DNA of 64,000 bases from CAVVUC01 sp963751395 (GTDB lineage Bacteria; Verrucomicrobiota; Verrucomicrobiia; Chthoniobacterales; Chthoniobacteraceae). Shown in pieces: positions 36,331-45,367 of the stretch. The DNA lies in contig CAVVUC010000002.1 in the NCBI GenBank assembly GCA_963751395.1, forward strand, positions 1,550,001 to 1,614,000. The letters are read 5' to 3'. Numbering within the stretch: position 1 is the first letter of the stretch; every line of letters starts with the position of its first letter. The notes beneath the pieces are model-generated. The model was not told the DNA's origin and ran no database searches. It was given only the letters and a program-made list of their open reading frames with translations. A program made the position numbers and the translations under genes.

Positions 36331-36978
36331 GTGGGAAAAGTCATCGTCGCCGCCTCCATGCTCGCAAGCGATTTCTGCGATGTGCGCGGAGAAGCCCGGC
36401 GCGCCGAGACTGCGGGAGCGGACTGGCTGCACATGGACGTGATGGACGGCCATTTCGTGGACAACATTTCCTTCGGCCCGGCCTTCGTTCTTGCGGCCCG
36501 CAAATGCACGCGCCTGCCGATGGACGTGCATCTCATGATCGAACGGCCCGATCATTACTTCACCCGCTTCGTCGGTGCCGCGAACAACATCACCGTCCAC
36601 GTGGAAGCCTCACACGACGTCGCGAAAACGCTCCATCGCATCCGCGAAGCGGGCTGCACTGCGGGCCTGGCGATCAACCCCGCGACGCCTTTTGAAGCGG
36701 TCCTCCCGTATCTCGACAAGATTGATCTGCTGCTGTGCATGACCGTGATTCCGGGGTTCGGCGGCCAGACTTTCATGGCCGAGACGATGGAAAAAGTCGA
36801 AGCCGCGGCGGCGCATCGTCGCGCGCATCATCTTCGCTATCACATCCAGGTGGACGGTGGGATCGATGGAAACACTGCGCGTATCAGCGTTGAGAGTGGC
36901 GCGGACGTTCTGGTCGGCGGCACCGCTGTTTTCGGCGCGAAGGACATGAGCGCTGTGATCTCGGCGATGCGAGGGTGA
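36331..36978 (+). CDS. rpe: Ribulose-phosphate 3-epimerase
   Basis: Starting at a GTG at 36331, 15 bases after ptsI, this 215-residue TIM barrel interconverts ribulose 5-phosphate and xylulose 5-phosphate. Family marks are ASMLASDFCDV, WLHMDVMDGHFV (metal-binding His and Asp), MDVHLMIERPDHY, MTVIPGFGGQTF and IQVDGGIDGNT. It is the last gene of the operon. Confidence 0.93.
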   Translation: MGKVIVAASMLASDFCDVRGEARRAETAGADWLHMDVMDGHFVDNISFGPAFVLAARKCTRLPMDVHLMIERPDHYFTRFVGAANNITVHVEASHDVAKTLHRIREAGCTAGLAINPATPFEAVLPYLDKIDLLLCMTVIPGFGGQTFMAETMEKVEAAAAHRRAHHLRYHIQVDGGIDGNTARISVESGADVLVGGTAVFGAKDMSAVISAMRG

Positions 36979-36985
36979 GCGGGAA

Positions 36986-37003
36986 GAAACCGGAAACGGT
37001 TTC
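36986..37003 (+). terminator. Possible weak terminator after rpe
   Basis: GAAACCG and CGGTTTC form a perfect 7-bp stem around a GAAA loop, eight bases after the rpe stop. The T-run (TTTTT at 37022) lies 18 bases further, so termination strength is doubtful. Confidence 0.3.
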
Positions 37004-37080
37004 CTGTGTCTGGAAAACCACTTTTTATAGCGTATTGCAACAATAACCTGACTGCTTTTTCAAACGAACCCCATCCACCG

Positions 37081-37165
37081 CGTGTCATTCCGAGCGCAGC
37101 GAGGAATCCCACATGCCACGCTGGGCGTTGTTTGTGAGATTCCTCGCTGCGCTCGGAATGACACG
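37081..37165. repeat. 85-base near-perfect palindrome (dispersed REP-like element)
   Basis: Arms of 33 bases (37081-37113 and 37133-37165) are reverse complements with a single mismatch, around a 19-base loop. The left arm recurs at 22110. It belongs to a family of short interspersed palindromes. Confidence 0.9.
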
Positions 37166-37341
37166 CGTTGTTTGTTTTTCCCAATGCCGTAGTTTCAGGC
37201 TGATCCGATTGTCTCTTGAAAATGGTATTAGACGGCCTCTCAGAAAGACGCGCCATAAGTTACGCAACGCGGGTGCCAATAGTCCTCTTTTCTTTCAGAG
37301 TTGGTATCAGCGTTCGCATCTCGATCACGGCACGTTTGTCC

Positions 37342-38439
37342 TCACGGAGCCTTGAGCGGTATCTGGACGTTGCTGCTCGCCTTGGTCCTGCTGTAGCCGT
37401 CAGTCGCACCGAAGAGAAACAGCGGTTCGCCGTTTTCGATGAGGAGCGCCGGACGCTCGATGTTCTTTTCGCTGAGCGATCCGTCGGCGAGCTTGAAGCG
37501 GCTGTCGAGCACCTTGGGATATTTCGCGGGCTTCCAGTTCAAGCCGTCGGGTGATTCGAACATGCAGATCCCGCCGCTCGCGCCGGTGAATGTGCCGACG
37601 ACGTCGCGCGCGACGGCGTAGTATTTTTTCCCGTATTTCTCGCTGAACCAGATGAACGGATCCTCGGCGACCATCCAGTGCTTGCCAGGTTTCTCGGCCT
37701 CGAAAATCCTGCCCGGCGTTTTCTTGTATGGGCCTTCCGGCTTGTCGGCGAGCGCCACGCCGTAGCGCACGTTGCCGCCCATTTCCTTGCCTTGGATGTA
37801 TTGCACCGCCTTGTAAACGACCACGGCTCCGCCGTCCGGACGAATGCACGCCGCGGGGTTGGTGACGCAGAGCGAGTCGAACGAAGTCTTGTCGTCGGTG
37901 ATATCGACGATCGGTTTGTCGAAACGCGTCCACGGACCTTCCGGCTTTTCCGCGACGGCGACGCCGATGCGCTGGTGGTTGCGGTGCATCGGGTAGTTCT
38001 TCCCGTCGCCGTACTCGCCCATGTAATAGAGGTGGTATTTGCCGTTGTGGAAAAATGCGTTGGCGTTGTGCGTCACGTCGGCGTCCCAGTATTTCTGGCC
38101 GGTGGCCGGATTGATGCCGCGCGGTGGGAGCGCGACGTTCACATGTTTGTACGGGCCTTCCGGCTTGTCGGAAACGGCGTAGGCGATCTCCGAATGCAGC
38201 GCCCAGCCCGGAGCGAAGCCGACCTTCACCGGCCAGCGCGAATAGAAGAGATGGTATTTGCCATCGGGACCTTTCACCGGTGCGCCGCACCACACGTGAT
38301 AACCGGGAACCGAAAAACGGTTGGCTTCCGGCATCGGCTGAACGCGCGAGCCGAGGTCGAGCTCAGGCGCTTCGGCGTGTGCTTGAACGATGGAGGCGAT
38401 GCCGAGAAGTGCGGCGATGAGGAGGCGTGAGATTTTCAT
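37342..38439 (-). CDS. Secreted five-bladed beta-propeller glycoside hydrolase-like protein
   Basis: The 365-residue protein has a signal peptide (MKISRLLIAALLGIASIVQAHA). Propeller-type motifs recur: YHVWCGAPVKGPDGKYHLFY, SEIAYAVSDKPEGPY, DADVTHNANAFF, YHLYYMGEYGD, QRIGVAVAEKPEGPW, and MVAEDPFIWF. This is the general pattern of the GH43/GH32/GH117 superfamily, but I cannot fix a family. It is a paralogue of the protein at 41856. The nearby fucosidases and esterase suggest a complex plant or algal glycan as target. Confidence 0.72.
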   Translation of the reverse strand: MKISRLLIAALLGIASIVQAHAEAPELDLGSRVQPMPEANRFSVPGYHVWCGAPVKGPDGKYHLFYSRWPVKVGFAPGWALHSEIAYAVSDKPEGPYKHVNVALPPRGINPATGQKYWDADVTHNANAFFHNGKYHLYYMGEYGDGKNYPMHRNHQRIGVAVAEKPEGPWTRFDKPIVDITDDKTSFDSLCVTNPAACIRPDGGAVVVYKAVQYIQGKEMGGNVRYGVALADKPEGPYKKTPGRIFEAEKPGKHWMVAEDPFIWFSEKYGKKYYAVARDVVGTFTGASGGICMFESPDGLNWKPAKYPKVLDSRFKLADGSLSEKNIERPALLIENGEPLFLFGATDGYSRTKASSNVQIPLKAP

Positions 38440-38459
38440 GGGAATGAGAGCATGGGCCT

Positions 38460-39884
38460 TCAGCGCGCGAGTTCGACCTTCACGACATCGACCGAATCGG
38501 TGCGGAGGTTTGCCGGTAGCGAAACGGTGAGTGTGTCGGCTTCGTATTTGAAAGGAATCTCAGCGCCGGTCCGAAGCAGGACGACTTTCGCCGGCTTGGG
38601 CGCTTTGTTCCAGACGACCGTGTCGGTGTAGTCGGGGAGTGGACGCAGAATGTCCTTTGTCCGGCTCCACTTGTCGTTGCCGGCCGGTGTGCCGGGATAA
38701 ATCTCCGGGAACTTCGGCAGGAAATGGATGTACGTGGCGCCGGGGCGTGTCGTGATCGGAAGATTCGCTTGTTCGGGCCACGGTCCGGCCTGCGTGCCGA
38801 TGACGGACTCGCGGCTGTGCTGCATCCATTTCGCCATGTCGGCCCAGCAGGCGAGCGCCGGTTCGGGAACGGAGCCGTCGCCTTTCGGCCCCACGTTGGC
38901 GAGCAGGTTGCCGCCCCACGCGCGGAGCAGAACCAGCTTGGTGAGCGCGACCGGAGCGGAGTCAAAACCGAATCCTTCGGCGTAAGACCACTTGCGCGAA
39001 GGCCAGCAGGTCGCGCACGTTTCAAACCAGCCGGAGAAACGCTTGGCCGGGAGCGCGCCCTCGGAGTCGCCGTAATCGCCGCCGCCTCCATTGCGGCGAT
39101 TGATGACGATGCCGGGTTGCAGCCGGCGGACTTCGGTGTTTGGGATTTCGCCGTGTCCGCCATCGAACCAGATCAGATCGATCTTGCCGTATTTCGTCAG
39201 CAACTCGGTCACCTGTCCGGCGACGAGTTCCTTGCGCTTCGCGTCATGATCCGCGGGCTTCTTCGGCAATGTGGTCGGCTTGTGGTCCATGTCGAGCGCC
39301 GGTCCGCGCATCGAGAAGTTTTTGTAAAGGCGATCGAACCACCAGTCCGGCGGCGAGTAATAGAGGCCGACCTTGATTCCGTTCTTGCGGCACGCGGTGA
39401 CGAATTCCTTCACGAAGTCGCGGCCTCCGAACGTGTACTTCGTGCCGATGTCCCCGAACGCCGACGGCCAAAACGTGAAGCCGTCGTGGTGCTTCGTGAC
39501 CATGACGGCGTAGCCGACGCCGGCGGCCCTGGCTGCGGCCAGCATCTTGTCGTAATCCACCTTGTCGGGCTTCCACTGCTTCGCGAGGCCGTAGTATTCG
39601 TTCGGCGTCAGCGTGTCGTCCTTCCACGGCTTGTTGGCGAGCATGCCCCACGACAAATCGCCGGACGCGCGCACCGACGCCAGCCCCCAGTGGATGAACA
39701 ATCCCAGCCCGACCTCGGGGAACCACTGCGCATCGGGATGCGTGTTTCGAGACGCGTTTGTTTTCGGTGCCGCCTGTTCGAGCGCCTGCGCCTGCCCTTC
39801 GGCGGCGGTGTCGGCGGCGATGGCTGGCACCGCGGAAATTGTGGCGGCGATCACGGACAGGGTGAGGAACTTTTTCGGATTCAT
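38460..39884 (-). CDS. Secreted GH29 alpha-L-fucosidase
   Basis: I start at the ATG at 39884 (MNPKKFLTLSVIAATISAVP), a good signal peptide; the frame upstream only overlaps the next gene. The 474-residue enzyme has WFPEVGLGLFIHWGLASV, YAVMVTKHHDGFTFWPS, KVGLYYSPPDWW and KIDLIWFDGGHGE with nucleophile Asp241, and NLLANVGPKGDGSVP. GH29 enzymes remove terminal fucose with retention. It is the second fucosidase type in the window after GH95. It lies in one direction with the propeller gene and the esterase, with short gaps. Confidence 0.9.
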   Translation of the reverse strand: MNPKKFLTLSVIAATISAVPAIAADTAAEGQAQALEQAAPKTNASRNTHPDAQWFPEVGLGLFIHWGLASVRASGDLSWGMLANKPWKDDTLTPNEYYGLAKQWKPDKVDYDKMLAAARAAGVGYAVMVTKHHDGFTFWPSAFGDIGTKYTFGGRDFVKEFVTACRKNGIKVGLYYSPPDWWFDRLYKNFSMRGPALDMDHKPTTLPKKPADHDAKRKELVAGQVTELLTKYGKIDLIWFDGGHGEIPNTEVRRLQPGIVINRRNGGGGDYGDSEGALPAKRFSGWFETCATCWPSRKWSYAEGFGFDSAPVALTKLVLLRAWGGNLLANVGPKGDGSVPEPALACWADMAKWMQHSRESVIGTQAGPWPEQANLPITTRPGATYIHFLPKFPEIYPGTPAGNDKWSRTKDILRPLPDYTDTVVWNKAPKPAKVVLLRTGAEIPFKYEADTLTVSLPANLRTDSVDVVKVELAR

Positions 39885-39915
39885 GTTTGGTCTTTTGTTC
39901 GTTGTGTGCAGTTGC

Positions 39916-41382
39916 TCATTGAATTGCGCCCGCAGGTGTCGGCTTCTTGCGATCATGGGCTGGCTCGGTCGTTTTACGTTTGGTGAATGCGGCGGTGATG
40001 ACGAAGTGATGCGGCCTGGGTTGGTTGAGCCGGTAAACTTTCGCGAGAACCTCAGCGATCTTTTCGCGGAGTTCCGCCTCTCCCGGCTTCACTTCGAGAT
40101 ACGTTTTCATCTGCGTCACAATCCAGGGATTACTCGTGCCGGTGGTCTTCGCGAGCCGGGCTTCCAGCTTTGCGGACATCTGCTCGAAATCCACCGGACG
40201 CGGCGCGTCGGGCCACGATTGATGTTCGCAATAGGCGATCGTGCGCAGCTTCGACACGGCCTCCCATTTTTCCCGCAATGCGGCCAGCACTTCGACGGCT
40301 TGCTGCGACTGCGGCGCGTTCGGTTCGTCGGCGAGATTCACGCCGTCGGCAAGTTCAGCGGCGGAAAAAGCGCGCACGACTTTTCCATCGATGGCCAGTT
40401 CGTAGTCGCCCGGCGAGAGTCCGCGCACGAGGAGGATTTCCTGATTGAACTCGATCGTGAACGGAACGAACGCCAGTGCCGGTTTCGCCGATTCCTCGAC
40501 CGGAAAAGGCAGCGCGCATTCGAGGCATGTGAACGAGACGCCGCTCGTGTTCGCCATCAAATCCGTGACTTCGCAGTTCTCCAACCGGCCCGGTTTGCCG
40601 GACGGCGCATCGACTGTGACGCGCGAGACGATGCCGCCTAGTTTTTGGGCGCGGAGAAATTCGTAGGCCATCACGAGATGTCCGGGCGCCGTCGGATGCA
40701 CGCGGTCCGGGCCGACGATGGTGAATTTCGGATCGAGCTTTTGTTGCCCGGCATTGATGGCTGCCATCGGTGTGTTGAAATCCACCGTGGCGACTTTGAA
40801 ATCATCGGCAATGGCTTCGACGCGCTTTCCGAAGCCGGCCAGCGCAGCACCGCAGCCGGGGTTGTTCTCGCGCGGCAGATCGGCGGTGTCGTCGAAGATG
40901 GACGGCTTGATGAGAATGACCTTCGCGCCGGAATCGAGGAGCGCTTTTGTCAGGGTGCGCATGGCGGTGTCGTATTTCTCCGAACGCGCCACGCGCTGCC
41001 TTTCCAAATCTTCAGCGACATCACCGGGTCGGAAAAGATTCCGGCCCACGTCGTTCATGCCGAGCATCACCGAGACGACGGTTGGTTTCGCGTCGAGGCA
41101 GTCCCAACCGAGCCGCTTCAACGCGCCGGGAGCCGTGTCGCCGGCGACGCCGCAGTTGATGACATCGAGTTGTCGCGTCGGGAAGCGGGTAAGGTAAAAC
41201 AATTCGAAGTAGCGATGATACGATCCGCTGTGGGTGATGCTGTCGCCCAGCACGCACCAGCGGTCGCCGGATTGAAACTGCGGCGCTTCCAGCGCACGGC
41301 ACGAGGATACGGTAACAAACAACGCCAGCGACGAGGCGAGGAACGCCGACGGACTGATGAGGTGTAACCTTTTCGGATTCAT
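39916..41382 (-). CDS. Secreted SGNH/GDSL-family esterase-like hydrolase
   Basis: The 488-residue protein has an export signal (LASSLALFVTVSSC, perhaps with a lipobox cysteine). The SGNH blocks are in order: VLGDSITHSGSY (Ser48), INCGVAGDTA (Gly), SVMLGMNDVG (Asn), and GPDRVHPTAPGH (Asp/His). The second half (about 250-480) is a less typical extension with a beta-rich part (EILLVRGLSPGDYELAIDG) and a helical tail. It likely removes acetyl groups from sugars. The start is about 30 bases after a left-hand inverted-repeat element. The stop is 31 bases before the fucosidase start. Confidence 0.85.
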   Translation of the reverse strand: MNPKRLHLISPSAFLASSLALFVTVSSCRALEAPQFQSGDRWCVLGDSITHSGSYHRYFELFYLTRFPTRQLDVINCGVAGDTAPGALKRLGWDCLDAKPTVVSVMLGMNDVGRNLFRPGDVAEDLERQRVARSEKYDTAMRTLTKALLDSGAKVILIKPSIFDDTADLPRENNPGCGAALAGFGKRVEAIADDFKVATVDFNTPMAAINAGQQKLDPKFTIVGPDRVHPTAPGHLVMAYEFLRAQKLGGIVSRVTVDAPSGKPGRLENCEVTDLMANTSGVSFTCLECALPFPVEESAKPALAFVPFTIEFNQEILLVRGLSPGDYELAIDGKVVRAFSAAELADGVNLADEPNAPQSQQAVEVLAALREKWEAVSKLRTIAYCEHQSWPDAPRPVDFEQMSAKLEARLAKTTGTSNPWIVTQMKTYLEVKPGEAELREKIAEVLAKVYRLNQPRPHHFVITAAFTKRKTTEPAHDRKKPTPAGAIQ

Positions 41383-41390
41383 GCGGAAGA

Positions 41391-41860
41391 CTTAGGCGTG
41401 TTTGCAAAATCCAACCGCATGTCATTCTGAGCGTAGTTCCGGTCTGCTTTGAGACCGGAATGAAGTCGAAGAACCTCTGATCTTTCCCCTCTTCTTGTGT
41501 TCTCATTGGATAAAGGAGAAATCAGAGGTTCTTTGACTGCGTTTCCTTCCGGAGAAGCCGGAAGGAAACTCTGCTGCCAATGATGTCGATGGAAACTGAG
41601 GGCGAAACTGCAACGTCGCGTAAGGTGGATCGGGCGCGGAGCCTGTCCTGAGCTTGTCGAATGGGCGCGCGATGCGTTGCCCAGCCGCCGCAAGGCGCAT
41701 TCTGATTTGCTGCTTCGCAGGTTGGGGTACGCATCGCCCACGGAGTGGCCGATCCACCCGCTCTGCGTAGTCGGTGCGACATCATTGCCAACGCCGGCAA
41801 AACCCCGTTTTGTTTGAGCCTCGGAATGACAGGTTTTCGATTTTACAAACACACCCTAGG
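41391..41860. mobile_element. 470-base element with about 38-bp terminal inverted repeats
   Basis: The left end (TTAGGCGTGTTTGCAAAATC, continuing to CATGTCATTCTGAG) matches the reverse complement of the right end (CTAGGGTGTGTTTGTAAAATC, continuing to CTGTCATTCCGAG). Inside are a second inverted pair, AGAACCTCTGAT and ATCAGAGGTTCT, around 41472-41535, and TGTCCTGAGCTTGTCGAATG. No transposase frame is present. The right end contains the stop codon of the next gene. Confidence 0.65.
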
Positions 41861-42872
41861 CAGTTGATGGATTCGTGGGATCGGCAAGCGGGATCGCGAT
41901 GTTGAACGAGCCGTCTTTCTCCGGGTTCTCGGCCACGGCGCAGAAGAGCACGGCGGGAACGCCGTTTCGCAACCAGACCTGCGGACGTTCGAGACGGTCG
42001 AGCGATTGCACCGTTCCGTCGTCCCAGCGGATTGCGAGCGTGCTGACGAGCGGATGCGCCGCCGGCTTCCAGTCGAATCCATCCGGCGATGTAAAGAGCG
42101 CGAGCGACATTCCCTGGCCGGTGAAGTAGCCGCCCATGTCTTTCACGATCGCGCGATAACCGCCTTTGTCGCGCCACACGAACGGATCCTCGGCGGCGAA
42201 GTGCGCGTCGCCTTTTACGAAGATCGGCTTGAGTTGTTTTGTGAACGGCCCGGTCGGACTGTCGCTGGTCGCAGTCAGATGCACGACTGGACCTCCAAAC
42301 GGCGGCGGGGCTTTTTGCGCAACCGCCTTGTAAACCATCAGCACCGTGCCGTCGGCCCGGACCGCGACGCTCGGGTTGGATGTCAGCAGCGCGTCGGGCG
42401 CGTCGGGATCGGGGCTCACGTCAATGAGCGGTTCGTCGAAGCGCGTCCACGGGCCGTCGGGGCTGTCCGCCACGGCGACGCCGATCCGCTGGTTGTTGCG
42501 ATGCGTCCAGTTCAGGTCGCCCATCACGACGACGCCGTTGCCGGTGTTGCCCATGTAATAGAGGTAAAACTTCCCGCCGATTCGATGCACCGTCGGGTTG
42601 TGCGTGCAAAGCCCGTCCCAGAACTGCGCCCCGCGCCGTGGCATCACGACATCGACATGCCGGTAAGGGCCGAGCGGGTTGTCGGCAACGGCGTGCGCGA
42701 TCTCGGAGGAGACAACCCATGCCAGGTGCCTGTCGCTCCGCGGCCAGCGCGAATAGAAAAGATGGAACCGGCCGTCGTCACCCGCGACCATCGAGCCGCA
42801 CCAGATGTTGAAGTCCGGATCCTGAAAAACCGCCGAGCGCGGCACGGGCTGAAGCCACTTCGAGAAATCCAC
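41856..42872 (-). CDS. Beta-propeller glycoside hydrolase-like protein (paralogue)
   Basis: Likely start is a GTG at 42872 (V-D-F-S-K-W), 13 bases after the stop of the upstream gene; an ATG at 42929 would instead overlap that gene. The 338-residue protein shares motifs with the one at 37342: FNIWCGSMVAGDDGRFHLFY, SEIAHAVADNPLGPYRHV, YLYYMGNTGNG, RIGVAVADSPDGPW and FAAEDPFVWRD. No signal peptide is visible with this start, so it might be cytoplasmic, or the true start may have been missed. The stop codon lies within the right end of the inverted-repeat element. Confidence 0.7.
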   Translation of the reverse strand: MDFSKWLQPVPRSAVFQDPDFNIWCGSMVAGDDGRFHLFYSRWPRSDRHLAWVVSSEIAHAVADNPLGPYRHVDVVMPRRGAQFWDGLCTHNPTVHRIGGKFYLYYMGNTGNGVVVMGDLNWTHRNNQRIGVAVADSPDGPWTRFDEPLIDVSPDPDAPDALLTSNPSVAVRADGTVLMVYKAVAQKAPPPFGGPVVHLTATSDSPTGPFTKQLKPIFVKGDAHFAAEDPFVWRDKGGYRAIVKDMGGYFTGQGMSLALFTSPDGFDWKPAAHPLVSTLAIRWDDGTVQSLDRLERPQVWLRNGVPAVLFCAVAENPEKDGSFNIAIPLADPTNPSTA

Positions 42873-42885
42873 AGTGCGTCTTGGG

Positions 42886-45270
42886 TTAGAGTTTGATTGC
42901 AACCCGCCGGCCGAGATAGCCGAACCCATAGCCTGCCTCGACGCTGCTCCCGGCCGGTGCCTGCAATGCGCCGTCGCCTTTCACCGCCGATGCCGGCTGG
43001 ATTTTGATGCGGCCAGTAAAGAACTGCGAGTTGGGCGACTCTTCGGTGACGGTGATTTTTTCCTCGTCGCCGTTCGAGGAGGTCACGACGACCGCGCCGG
43101 CCTCGACCTTGTTGTAATCGAAGTTGAGCGGTGCCAGAAGCCGGACGACGAGCGAGTCGTTGTCACGGGTGACGACGATTTTTGTCCGGTCATAGGCGAG
43201 ATAAGCCATGCTCAGGTTGAAAGGCGTGTTGAATTGAATCCAGCCCTCGATGTAGCCCTTGTTCCAAAGCTCCGGGTGATAGGGGTAATGAAAATCCTTC
43301 GGGCTGGCGTCGATGACGAACCGCGCATTCGCCAGCTTCCCGATACCGCCCGCGCAGAAGCCGGGCCAGCCGAACTCGACTCCCTCGATCTCGCGCGGTG
43401 CGTCGTAGGAAAAATGCCGCCCCAGCGGATTGCGCCCGAACAGGTTGTCGAAGTGCGCCCACGCGATTTCGTCGAGGCGGGTCTTGGTCGCCGGGTCGGC
43501 GATCACCGCCCTGGCCGCCAGCAGCGCCGAGGGGAACCCGACGACGTTGCCGGGTTCGTTCCATTTCTGCGGATGGCTAGGCTCCATCGGCGTCCATTTG
43601 TCCGCGTCGTCGAGTTTGCGGAAATCCCACATGTTGTCCGAGCGCCGGATCATGACCTTCGCCCAGTCGTCGATCTTCCCGGCCAGCCCGGCCGGGGCCT
43701 TGTCGGGATACAGGCGGAGGAAGGTGGCGAGTCCGGTCATGGTGATGAACTCGCTCATGCGCTGGCCTTTCGTGACCTGCGGGTCGCTCCAGTTGAGGTT
43801 GCGGATCATCCATTCAGTCTGCGCCTTCGCCGCGTTGAGGTAAGTGTCGGCATCCGGCCGCTTCTCGCGCTTCGCCACTTCGTACATGAGGACGTTCGGT
43901 TCGACCGAGTATCCCGGCGGGAGCGGACCCTTGGTCGTGCCGACCTTGGTCTTCAATGCCAGCAGATTGTGCTCGGCGCTTTCGTCGTACGGATATTTCC
44001 GGTCGCACTTCGGCTCCGCCCATTTCGCGAAGGCGTAGTCCCGGACCGCCTGGTAGTTCTGCTCCGGGAGATAGGGTTTCAGGACCGGCCACGCGTAGAG
44101 GAAATAGGCAAGCTGGGCCTTGAGATGCTCGTGCATCAGTTCCTGGGAAACGATCACGTCGGCTCCCCAATGGATGAGCTTCACGATGTCCGGCGCGTCG
44201 TCTTTGTAGGGTTCGAGCGCACCCCAGAGTTTCGGATCGGGCGACTTTTCGTATTTCACCTGACGCGGCATGCGCTCGTAGGCCGACGGGTTCGAGAGGT
44301 ATTGCGGAACGAGCGTGTGGAGTTCCCAGCCGAAGTGATGGTCGTCGCGCCAGCCAAAGGAACCGCCGCACCGGCCTCGCTCGTTGCCGACAAAGTGGCG
44401 GCTGTCGATCATGAAATCGACCATGCTCTGGTAGGTGACACGTTCGAGCCACCACATGCCGATGCGAAACGGCACCGACGTTTTGCCACCGGCTTCGACG
44501 ACGTATTCCTGCGGGTCCTCGGGATTGAATGCGCTGAGGTCGCCTTTGTTTTTCTTGATGACTCCGGAGAACGAAGCGGTGCCGCCTTTCGCCGGCCGCA
44601 CGATGAACTTCGTTCCGTCCGCGAGCGTTGGGGCCGTGAAGACTTTCGGCTCACCGGTGTTGAAGCCGCTTTGGTTCAGGTAAATCTCCGGGATGTCTGC
44701 CTGGCTCGCGGCGGTGCCCCCTTCATGCCCCGCAGTTGCGGTCGGCAGCGGCGGCAAATCCTTCGTGTAAGGCCAGAGGACCACTTCTTTCACCCGTGCG
44801 ATGTCCTGATGCGACTTCCTGATCACGAGCCGGATTTTGTCGGTGACGACATCCACGGTTTGATCGAACGGCACGCTCACGGCGGCGGCCTTGTTGCCGT
44901 CCACCGATGCCGACGGGATGTCCACCCATTTGCCGTTTTGAAAGAACTGCATCGAGAACGCCTCGACGACATCCTTGTTGCCCATGCCAGTGAAAACGTG
45001 GGCTCCGCCCAGCTTCTGTTTGGCACCCAGATCGATCTCGATCCAGGACGGCAACGCGGATTTTTCGCTGACCCAACGCGACTCGTCGGACACCGCGCCA
45101 TCGATGGCTTTCGAGGCGGGATACTTCGCGTTTTGCGAGCTGGCCGTCGCCGAGCGCGCCTTGAGCGGAGCGACAGGTTCCGCATGAGAGGAAAATTGAG
45201 CAAGCAAAGCGAGGGCGGTGACGAGGCTTGCGCCATAGATTGTTCGATGGTTGCGGATGGGATGTTTCAT
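42886..45270 (-). CDS. Secreted discoidin-domain glycosidase with GH9-like architecture
   Basis: This 794-residue protein has a signal peptide (YGASLVTALALLAQFSSHA). A discoidin/F5-8C domain follows at about 35-165 (ATASSQNAKYPASKAIDG, SWIEIDLGAKQKLGG), a carbohydrate-binding fold. Next is an Ig-like domain at about 185-275 (IYLNQSGFNTGEPKVF) like the CelD_N domain of GH9 enzymes. The rest (about 280-680) is probably an alpha/alpha barrel with LFGRNPLGRHFSYDAP. GH9 is my best guess for the catalytic fold; I could not confirm the catalytic acid. It ends in a beta-rich module. It is the first gene of the minus-strand glycan cluster. Confidence 0.68.
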   Translation of the reverse strand: MKHPIRNHRTIYGASLVTALALLAQFSSHAEPVAPLKARSATASSQNAKYPASKAIDGAVSDESRWVSEKSALPSWIEIDLGAKQKLGGAHVFTGMGNKDVVEAFSMQFFQNGKWVDIPSASVDGNKAAAVSVPFDQTVDVVTDKIRLVIRKSHQDIARVKEVVLWPYTKDLPPLPTATAGHEGGTAASQADIPEIYLNQSGFNTGEPKVFTAPTLADGTKFIVRPAKGGTASFSGVIKKNKGDLSAFNPEDPQEYVVEAGGKTSVPFRIGMWWLERVTYQSMVDFMIDSRHFVGNERGRCGGSFGWRDDHHFGWELHTLVPQYLSNPSAYERMPRQVKYEKSPDPKLWGALEPYKDDAPDIVKLIHWGADVIVSQELMHEHLKAQLAYFLYAWPVLKPYLPEQNYQAVRDYAFAKWAEPKCDRKYPYDESAEHNLLALKTKVGTTKGPLPPGYSVEPNVLMYEVAKREKRPDADTYLNAAKAQTEWMIRNLNWSDPQVTKGQRMSEFITMTGLATFLRLYPDKAPAGLAGKIDDWAKVMIRRSDNMWDFRKLDDADKWTPMEPSHPQKWNEPGNVVGFPSALLAARAVIADPATKTRLDEIAWAHFDNLFGRNPLGRHFSYDAPREIEGVEFGWPGFCAGGIGKLANARFVIDASPKDFHYPYHPELWNKGYIEGWIQFNTPFNLSMAYLAYDRTKIVVTRDNDSLVVRLLAPLNFDYNKVEAGAVVVTSSNGDEEKITVTEESPNSQFFTGRIKIQPASAVKGDGALQAPAGSSVEAGYGFGYLGRRVAIKL

Positions 45271-45367
45271 AGGAGGAGTTCGGGGTGATGGGTGGCTGTT
45301 CCTGGCAGGGATGGAATACGCGGCGTGATTTTGGGATTCGGAGGTATCGCTTTCACATGTCCGGCGC

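Larger units (their letters stand above)
36979..37341. other. Intergenic region after rpe with hairpins
   Basis: No gene is supported in these 363 bases. The region has a small hairpin after rpe and the long palindrome at 37081-37165, which are given as separate entries. Confidence 0.6.

Noticed and set aside
34528..36600. A 690-residue minus-strand frame
   Set aside because: It is the antisense shadow of ptsI, rich in His, Asp and Arg without motifs.
42874..45288. An 804-residue open frame on the plus strand
   Set aside because: It lies opposite the discoidin/GH9-like gene and has no domain motif. High GC content with strong third-position bias leaves the opposite frame open; the reverse frame has clear domains.
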